Below, in pieces: positions 28,165 through 33,015 of a stretch of 33,015 nucleotides of DNA (positions are counted from its first letter, which is position 1; every line of letters starts with the position of its first letter). The notes below the pieces were generated by a model that was given only the letters and a program-made list of their open reading frames with translations, made no database searches and was not told the DNA's origin. Both the position numbers and the translations under genes were made by a program. The stretch is from NCBI GenBank assembly GCA_028684935.1, contig JAQUEX010000014.1, positions 1-33,015 on the forward strand. The letters run 5' to 3'. The DNA is from Kiritimatiellia bacterium (GTDB taxonomy: Bacteria; Verrucomicrobiota; Kiritimatiellia; RFP12; UBA1067).

Positions 28165-29895
28165 ATGAATGAGACGGTGAACAGGTGTGAAGCGCAATTG
28201 GCGGATTGGCTGCAGCAGGCGTTCCGGGCCGCATTCGGCGAGGCGCAGGCATGGTCGAGTATCCGCGTGCAGCCGGCCACGGACGCGCGTTTCGGCGATT
28301 TCCAGTGCAACGACGCGATGCAGGCGTCCAAGACGCTGCGCCGCCCGCCGCGCGCCGTGGCCGAGGCGGCCCTCGCCGCCCTGCCGCTGCCGCCGATGCT
28401 GACGCGCGCCGAGATCGCCGGCCCCGGCTTCATCAACCTCACCGTCTCCCCGGCGTGGCTGGCCGAGCAGCTCGCCGCGCTCGCCGCCGCGCCGCGCTTC
28501 GGCATCCCGGACGCCGGACAGGGGCGCACCGTGGTCATTGATTACTCAAGCCCCAACGTGGCCAAGCCGATGCACATCGGCCACATCCGCTCGACCGTGA
28601 TCGGCAACGCCCTCGACCGCCTCTACCGCGCCCTCGGTTTCCGCGTCCTGGCCGACAACCACCTGGGCGACTGGGGCACGCAGTTCGGCCTGTTGATCCA
28701 GGGATACCGCACCTTCCTGGATGACGCCGAGCGCGAAGCCTTGACCGTCGAAGCGCTCGAACGCGTCTACGTGCAGAGCTACAACCGCTCCAAAGAGGAT
28801 CCTGCCTGGCTGGACCGCTGTAAGGCCGAGCTGGTCAAACTGCAGCAGGGCGATCCGGAAAACCGCGCGATCTGGGAGCGCTTCATTGCCATCAGCCGTA
28901 GCGAATTCGACCGCATCTACCGGCGGCTGGACGTCAGCTTCGATCTCACGCGCGGCGAGAGCTATTACAACGACACCCTGCACGAGACGATCCAAACGCT
29001 GCAGGAGAAGGGCTTGGCCGTGGAGAGCGAAGGCGCGCTGGTGGTGAAGCTCGATGAGGAAGGCATGCCGGTCTGCATCGTGCGCAAAAGCGACGGCGGC
29101 TTCAACTACGCCGCCACCGACATCGCCACCGTGCGCAGCCGCGTCGCCGAGTTCAATCCGGACCGCATCGTGTATGTGACCGACGAGCGTCAACAGCTCC
29201 ATTTCCGGCAGTTCTTCGCGGTGTGCGCCAAACTGGGCTACACGACGCGTCTGGAACACGTCTGGTTCGGCCTGATGCGGCTGCCCGAAGGCACCTTCTC
29301 CACGCGCCAAGGCAACGTCATCAAGCTGGAAGCGCTGCTGGACGAGGCTGAGCGCCGTGCCTTGGAGATCATCAAAACCTCGAACAGCGCCATGCCCGAG
29401 GAGGAACAGAAAGAACTGGCCGCCGCGATCGGCATCGGCGCCATCAAATACGCCGACCTCTCGCACGACCCGCAAACCCTGATCGTCTTCACCTGGGAGA
29501 AGGCGCTGGCGCTCGAAGGCAATTCCGGCCCCTACCTTCAGTACGCCTACGCGCGTGTCTGCAGCTTGCTTGACAAGTACGCCGAACAGGTGCCCGGGCG
29601 CGATCCACTCGGCAACACCCTGTTGCTGAACGAGCCGGTGGAGAAGGCGCTGGCCCTTCAGCTCATGCAGTTCCCGGCCGCCGTGCTGCGCGCCGCCGAA
29701 GCCTGCAAGCCCAGCGTGCTGGCTGACTTCCTGTTCGGCCTCTCGCAGACCTACAGCAGCTTCTACCAGCGCTCGCCCGTGCTCAAGGCCGACGAGGCGG
29801 TGCGCGACAGCCGCATCCGCCTTTGCGCGATGGTCGCCCAGGTGCTAGCCGAAGGGCTCGGCCTGCTCGGCATCCGCACCCCGCGGCGCATTTAA
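28165..29895 (+). CDS. argS: arginine--tRNA ligase
   Basis: YSSPNVAKPMHIGHIRSTVIGNALDRLYRALGFRV, LGDWGTQFG, DRIVYVTDERQQLHFRQFF, GNSGPYLQYAYARVCSLL. Confidence 0.97.
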   Translation: MNETVNRCEAQLADWLQQAFRAAFGEAQAWSSIRVQPATDARFGDFQCNDAMQASKTLRRPPRAVAEAALAALPLPPMLTRAEIAGPGFINLTVSPAWLAEQLAALAAAPRFGIPDAGQGRTVVIDYSSPNVAKPMHIGHIRSTVIGNALDRLYRALGFRVLADNHLGDWGTQFGLLIQGYRTFLDDAEREALTVEALERVYVQSYNRSKEDPAWLDRCKAELVKLQQGDPENRAIWERFIAISRSEFDRIYRRLDVSFDLTRGESYYNDTLHETIQTLQEKGLAVESEGALVVKLDEEGMPVCIVRKSDGGFNYAATDIATVRSRVAEFNPDRIVYVTDERQQLHFRQFFAVCAKLGYTTRLEHVWFGLMRLPEGTFSTRQGNVIKLEALLDEAERRALEIIKTSNSAMPEEEQKELAAAIGIGAIKYADLSHDPQTLIVFTWEKALALEGNSGPYLQYAYARVCSLLDKYAEQVPGRDPLGNTLLLNEPVEKALALQLMQFPAAVLRAAEACKPSVLADFLFGLSQTYSSFYQRSPVLKADEAVRDSRIRLCAMVAQVLAEGLGLLGIRTPRRI

Positions 29896-30437
29896 AAGGT
29901 CGTCAGCAATCCGTCAGCCACCTTGCGCGCGGTCTCGTCGCCCGCGAAGTGCTGAACCAGCACGAGCGCGAACAGCATGGCCGTGCCGGGCCCCTGACTG
30001 GTAATGAAGCTGCCGTCCGCAATCACCGGTGCCTGATCGTACGCCTCGCCCAACGCCTCCGCGCAGGCGGGGTAGCAGGTCGCGCGGCGTCCATTGAGCA
30101 CGCCGGCCTTGGCCAACACCGTCGGCGCGGCGCAAATCGCGGTCACGTACTTACCGGCCGCCGCAAACGCCTTCACCGCCGCGATGACCCGGCTGTCGGC
30201 AGCCAGATTCTCCGTGCCCTGTCCGCCGCCCGGCAGCGTGATCGCGTCGAAGGTCGCGGGATTCACGGCATCCCACACCGTGTCGGCCAACAGCGTCACG
30301 CCGCGTGAGCCGCCAACCTCCCGTTCGCTGCCCAGCGCCGCCGAGACCACCTCGATCCCGCCGCGCCGCAGCACATCGATCACCGTGACCGCCTCAAGCT
30401 CTTCCACGCCCTCCGCCAGAGGAACCAATACACGCAT
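29892..30437 (-). CDS. DJ-1/PfpI family protein
   Basis: RVLVPLAEGVEELEAVTVIDVLRRGGIEV, ITLPGGGQGTENL, AICAAPTVLAKAGVLNGRRATCYP. Confidence 0.92.
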   Translation of the reverse strand: MRVLVPLAEGVEELEAVTVIDVLRRGGIEVVSAALGSEREVGGSRGVTLLADTVWDAVNPATFDAITLPGGGQGTENLAADSRVIAAVKAFAAAGKYVTAICAAPTVLAKAGVLNGRRATCYPACAEALGEAYDQAPVIADGSFITSQGPGTAMLFALVLVQHFAGDETARKVADGLLTTF

Positions 30438-30485
30438 ACCCCTTCTCCTTTCTCTTCGTTTGAGTCCCCAACATCCGTCTCTCTC

Positions 30486-30540
30486 TCATAATCTTAATCT
30501 TAATCATAATCATAATCTTAATCTTAATCTAGATCTTGAT
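30486..30540. repeat. hexamer word array R6 (copy a)
   Basis: cataatcttaatcttaatcataatcataatcttaatcttaatctagatcttgat, period 6 (taatcN). Confidence 0.85.
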
Positions 30541-30696
30541 CCCCATCCCGATCCGGGCACCCGTCGATCCACGCTGCTTCACATAATCTGCAACCATACT
30601 ATCTCAACTTCGGCCGCCCGTCAAAACCCCCAGTCAAAAGCCCCTCGACAGACTGACACAAATGACGGACACTGTTTCCCGACGCAGGGACATTAA

Positions 30697-31164
30697 ATGA
30701 CGCGCGGGAAACCGGTTACACATCGTGCTTGCCAGTCCCGTGCCGAACGTGCAGAAGGCGTTATGCTCAGCCCGGAAACCATAGAAAAAATCAAAACGCG
30801 CATGGCCCTGGCCTCGGTGTTCGAGGAGGATCTTGAAGAGTCGTTCATCCTGGGCTCAGGCCCCGGCGGACAAAAGACCAACAAGACATCCTCGACCGTT
30901 CGCCTTTATCACGCGCCCAGCGGCCTGACGATCAAATGCGGCCTCAACCGCTCGCGTGAGATGAACCGCTGGATCGCGCGCCGCGAGCTGGCCGAGAAGA
31001 TTCTGGAGCGCGCGCAAAGCGAGCTTTCCACGCGCCGCCAGGCCGTTGAGAAAATCCGCCGCCAGAAACGTCGCCGCTCGCGCCGCCAAAAGGCGCGGAT
31101 GCTCGACGAGAAGCGCAAGCATGGCGAGAAAAAGGCCGCGCGCGCCCGCGTCGATCCGGTTTGA
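30697..31164 (+). CDS. orphan GGQ release-factor-like protein (RF-1 domain family)
   Basis: GSGPGGQKTNKTSSTVRLYHAPSGL and a long Arg/Lys-rich C-terminal tail. ATG at 30763 (MLSPETIEKIK) is an alternative start. Confidence 0.85.
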   Translation: MTRGKPVTHRACQSRAERAEGVMLSPETIEKIKTRMALASVFEEDLEESFILGSGPGGQKTNKTSSTVRLYHAPSGLTIKCGLNRSREMNRWIARRELAEKILERAQSELSTRRQAVEKIRRQKRRRSRRQKARMLDEKRKHGEKKAARARVDPV

Positions 31165-31221
31165 TATGTGGCTGAAATAACGTGCCCCTCCCGTTTGTCT
31201 GATGCCCGTATATAGTCTAAC

Positions 31222-31327
31222 GCGGGCGAAGCCCGCAACCCAAGATTCTCACCACGAAGCCTCGAAGGACACGAAGAAGGGGCAAGTCATAAAAAAAATT
31301 CGTGCTCATCTTACCTTCGTGGTGCAA
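31222..31327. repeat. composite inverted word-repeat module R1 (copy b)
   Basis: gcgggcgaagcccgcaacccaagattctcaccacgaagcctcgaaggacacgaag ... ttaccttcgtggtg. Confidence 0.8.
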
Positions 31328-31382
31328 CAACTTTTTTTTGTTGTGTTTGTCGGTAGGCGCATGGCAGTTCTGTTGGGGTCCG

Positions 31383-31420
31383 TGATTCGTAATCGTAATC
31401 TTGCTCGTAATCATAATCTT
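31383..31420. repeat. hexamer word array R6 (copy b, inside left end of element)
   Basis: tgattcgtaatcgtaatcttgctcgtaatcataatctt. Confidence 0.75.
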
Positions 31421-31454
31421 GAATGTGGCACGCACGAGCTATTACACTGTCATC

Positions 31455-31690
31455 ATGAACGGGCTATTCGACCATGAGAAGTTGACCGTCTATCAGGATT
31501 CGATCCGTTTTGTGGTGTGGGCGGGTGAACTCTTGGAAACACTTCCAAAGAGTCTGGCGGCCTACGACCAGTTGGATAGGGCTTCGACGTCGATTCCCTT
31601 AAATTGGGCTTGATCCGCAGCACGTCCGCTGATCGTATCCATGTGGAACGGGCCGAATATGAGACCGACGACCGGCGGTTAGCGGATTAG
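31455..31690 (+). pseudogene. four helix bundle protein (S23/IVP-like), internally deleted and frameshifted
   Basis: N-part MNGLFDHEKLTVYQDSIRFVVWAGELLETLPKSLAAYDQLDRASTSIPLN then stop; a C-terminal-like segment GLIRSTSADRIHVERAEYETDDRRLAD continues in another frame to the TAG at 31688. Confidence 0.75.
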
Positions 31691-31715
31691 GATTACGATT
31701 AAGATTACGATTAAG
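31684..31715. repeat. hexamer word array R6 (copy c, reverse orientation, inside right end of element)
   Basis: ggattaggattacgattaagattacgattaag. Confidence 0.75.
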
Positions 31716-31778
31716 CAGGGTATCCACCAACAGAACTGCCATGCGCCCTTTGTCGGTTCGTAAGGCACTAACCATTTT

Positions 31779-31840
31779 CTCTGTGCCTCCGTGTCTCTGT
31801 GGTGAAATTGATTAAACCACAGAGACACGGAGGCACAGAG
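31779..31840. repeat. R2 module (copy b): perfect 25-bp inverted repeat
   Basis: ctctgtgcctccgtgtctctgtggt (31779-31803) / accacagagacacggaggcacagag (31816-31840), followed by gttttttt. Confidence 0.9.
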
Positions 31841-31955
31841 GTTTTTTTGATGCCCCACCCTTCCCCTTTGTGCGTGGTAAAAGAACTTGTTTTTTATTGC
31901 TGGTGTTGGTTCCTAAGGCACTAAGAACTTTTCGGTAGTGGTATTATTCCCTCGA

Positions 31956-32783
31956 TCATTCATGGTTCTCACGCGCGGTGGGCTCGCCCATCGCCGCTAT
32001 CTCACCGAACTGCTCCACCACCACGGCCGGCGGCGAGCCGGTGTAAGCCGCCAGACTCGCCCGCGTGGTTTCGCCGGAAAGCACGCAGACAAAATCCACG
32101 CCCGCGCGGTCTGCCATGGCCTTGTCCGTATAGAGTCGGTCGCCGACCACCGCGATCTCTTCGCGCGCGAAGCGCTGCAGCACCGGGGCCATCAGGCTCG
32201 GAGAGGGTTTGCCGAAAACGTGCGCGGGCGTCATGCCGTTCGTGGTTTTGAGCAGCGCCAGCATGCCTCCGACATCCGGGATCGGACCGTTCTCGCTCGG
32301 GCAACAGGCGTCGGGATGCGTGGCGACGAAGTCAAGCTCCGGCCGCGCGTTGTGCAGCACCGCTAGGCGTCGCAGTTTTTCATAGGTCAGCTCCGGATCG
32401 TACGCCAGCGCCATCAGCTCGTTCCGTTCGAGCGCGAACTCGAACGCGACATCCGGCAGCCGCCGCTGCAGGAAGGCGGTCACCGCTTCGCTGGCGACCA
32501 GGTACACCGAGCGGTAGGCCCGCTCGCGGATGTAACTCTCCAGTGTGGCCAACGGTGTCAGGATCTGCTCATCGACAACAGGAATGCCCGCGCCGCCGAT
32601 CTTCTTGAGATAGGCCTCAGGCGTTTTCGAGGTGTTGTTGGTCAGGTAATAGAAGGCAAAACGACGGCTCTTGCATGCGTCGATCACAAAGCGGACCGCC
32701 GGCTCGATCGGCTGCGGCCCCATGAACAGCGTGCCGTCGAGATCGCACACGAAAGCTTTTTTTGCATTGAGTTCAAAAGGCAT
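31956..32783 (-). CDS. HAD-IIA family sugar phosphatase (NagD-like)
   Basis: VCDLDGTLFMGPQPIEPA, YYLTNNTSKTPEAYLKKI, FGKPSPSLM, VVGDRLYTDKAMADRAGVDFVCVLSGET. Confidence 0.95.
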   Translation of the reverse strand: MPFELNAKKAFVCDLDGTLFMGPQPIEPAVRFVIDACKSRRFAFYYLTNNTSKTPEAYLKKIGGAGIPVVDEQILTPLATLESYIRERAYRSVYLVASEAVTAFLQRRLPDVAFEFALERNELMALAYDPELTYEKLRRLAVLHNARPELDFVATHPDACCPSENGPIPDVGGMLALLKTTNGMTPAHVFGKPSPSLMAPVLQRFAREEIAVVGDRLYTDKAMADRAGVDFVCVLSGETTRASLAAYTGSPPAVVVEQFGEIAAMGEPTARENHE

Positions 32784-32809
32784 GTCGCAGCATTTCTCCT
32801 GTCACTTAA

Positions 32810-32967
32810 AAAGGGTTACCCCCTCACGCCGGGAGGGACGAGCGTCCGCTCGTCCAGGGCAAGCAGACGCTTGCCCCTCCCGTGTGTCAAAGGGTTACCC
32901 CCTCACGCCGGGAGGGACGAGCGTCCGCTCGTCCAGGGCAAGCAGACGCTTGCCCCTCCCGTGTGTC
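32810..32967. repeat. two perfect tandem copies of a 79-bp palindromic unit
   Basis: aaagggttaccccctcacgccgggagggacgagcgtccgctcgtccagggcaagcagacgcttgcccctcccgtgtgtc at 32810-32888 and 32889-32967. Confidence 0.95.
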
Positions 32968-33015
32968 CTCGTTATGTGTCATATCCGTGGGGCTTCTCGC
33001 GCCAGATGCAGGCGA

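Larger units (their letters stand above)
31355..31748. mobile_element. putative non-autonomous TIR element carrying a four-helix-bundle gene remnant
   Basis: 21-bp perfect inverted ends ggcgcatggcagttctgttgg (31356-31376) / ccaacagaactgccatgcgcc (31727-31747), flanked by direct repeat tttgtcggt at 31346-31354 and 31749-31757. Confidence 0.65.

Noticed and set aside
31222-31840. CRISPR-like array
   Set aside because: Repeats are short degenerate words and inverted arms with no constant 20-40 bp repeat and unique spacers; no cas genes.
32030-32366. Plus-strand ORF opposite the HAD gene
   Set aside because: Antisense shadow of a clear HAD-IIA gene.
32810-32967. Pair of tRNA genes
   Set aside because: The three-way-junction fold is superficially tRNA-like, but there is no T-loop or anticodon-arm consensus and the 79-bp unit has only two hairpins plus a closing stem.

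Overview
High-GC bacterial chromosomal window. The gene content (lpxD, skp/ompH, bamA, plsY/gpsA, alpha-L-fucosidase) fits a diderm, possibly of the Verrucomicrobiota/Kiritimatiellota type; this is inferred, not tested. Most of the window is housekeeping: Gfo/Idh/MocA oxidoreductase (5' partial), GH29 fucosidase, BaiN/HI0933-like flavoprotein, DUF4332-like protein, RecA, a short AlaRS, a J-domain-like protein, HtrA/DegQ, LpxD, Skp, BamA, a NUDIX hydrolase, an AddA/AddB-like helicase-nuclease pair, GpsA, PlsY, an alginate_exp-like porin, ArgS, a DJ-1/PfpI protein, an orphan GGQ release-factor-like protein and a HAD-IIA phosphatase. The most interesting layer is non-coding: intergenic space, and one CDS, carries arrays of degenerate 6-9 nt tandem 'words' and composite inverted-repeat modules. 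The best candidate for an undescribed system is at 31346-31757. There a decayed four-helix-bundle (S23/IVP-like) gene lies between hexamer arrays, bounded by 21-bp perfect terminal inverted repeats and a 9-bp direct repeat. It looks inserted into a composite repeat whose related uninterrupted tail is about 150 bp away. Other notable items: an ATP-grasp/GNAT fusion gene carrying word arrays in frame, a secreted 13-Cys metallothionein-like peptide with its own promoter and terminator, a 79-bp perfect tandem duplication of a three-way-junction palindrome, and a LexA-like box before recA. No rRNA, tRNA or CRISPR array was recognised. All family calls are from reading motifs; no searches were run.
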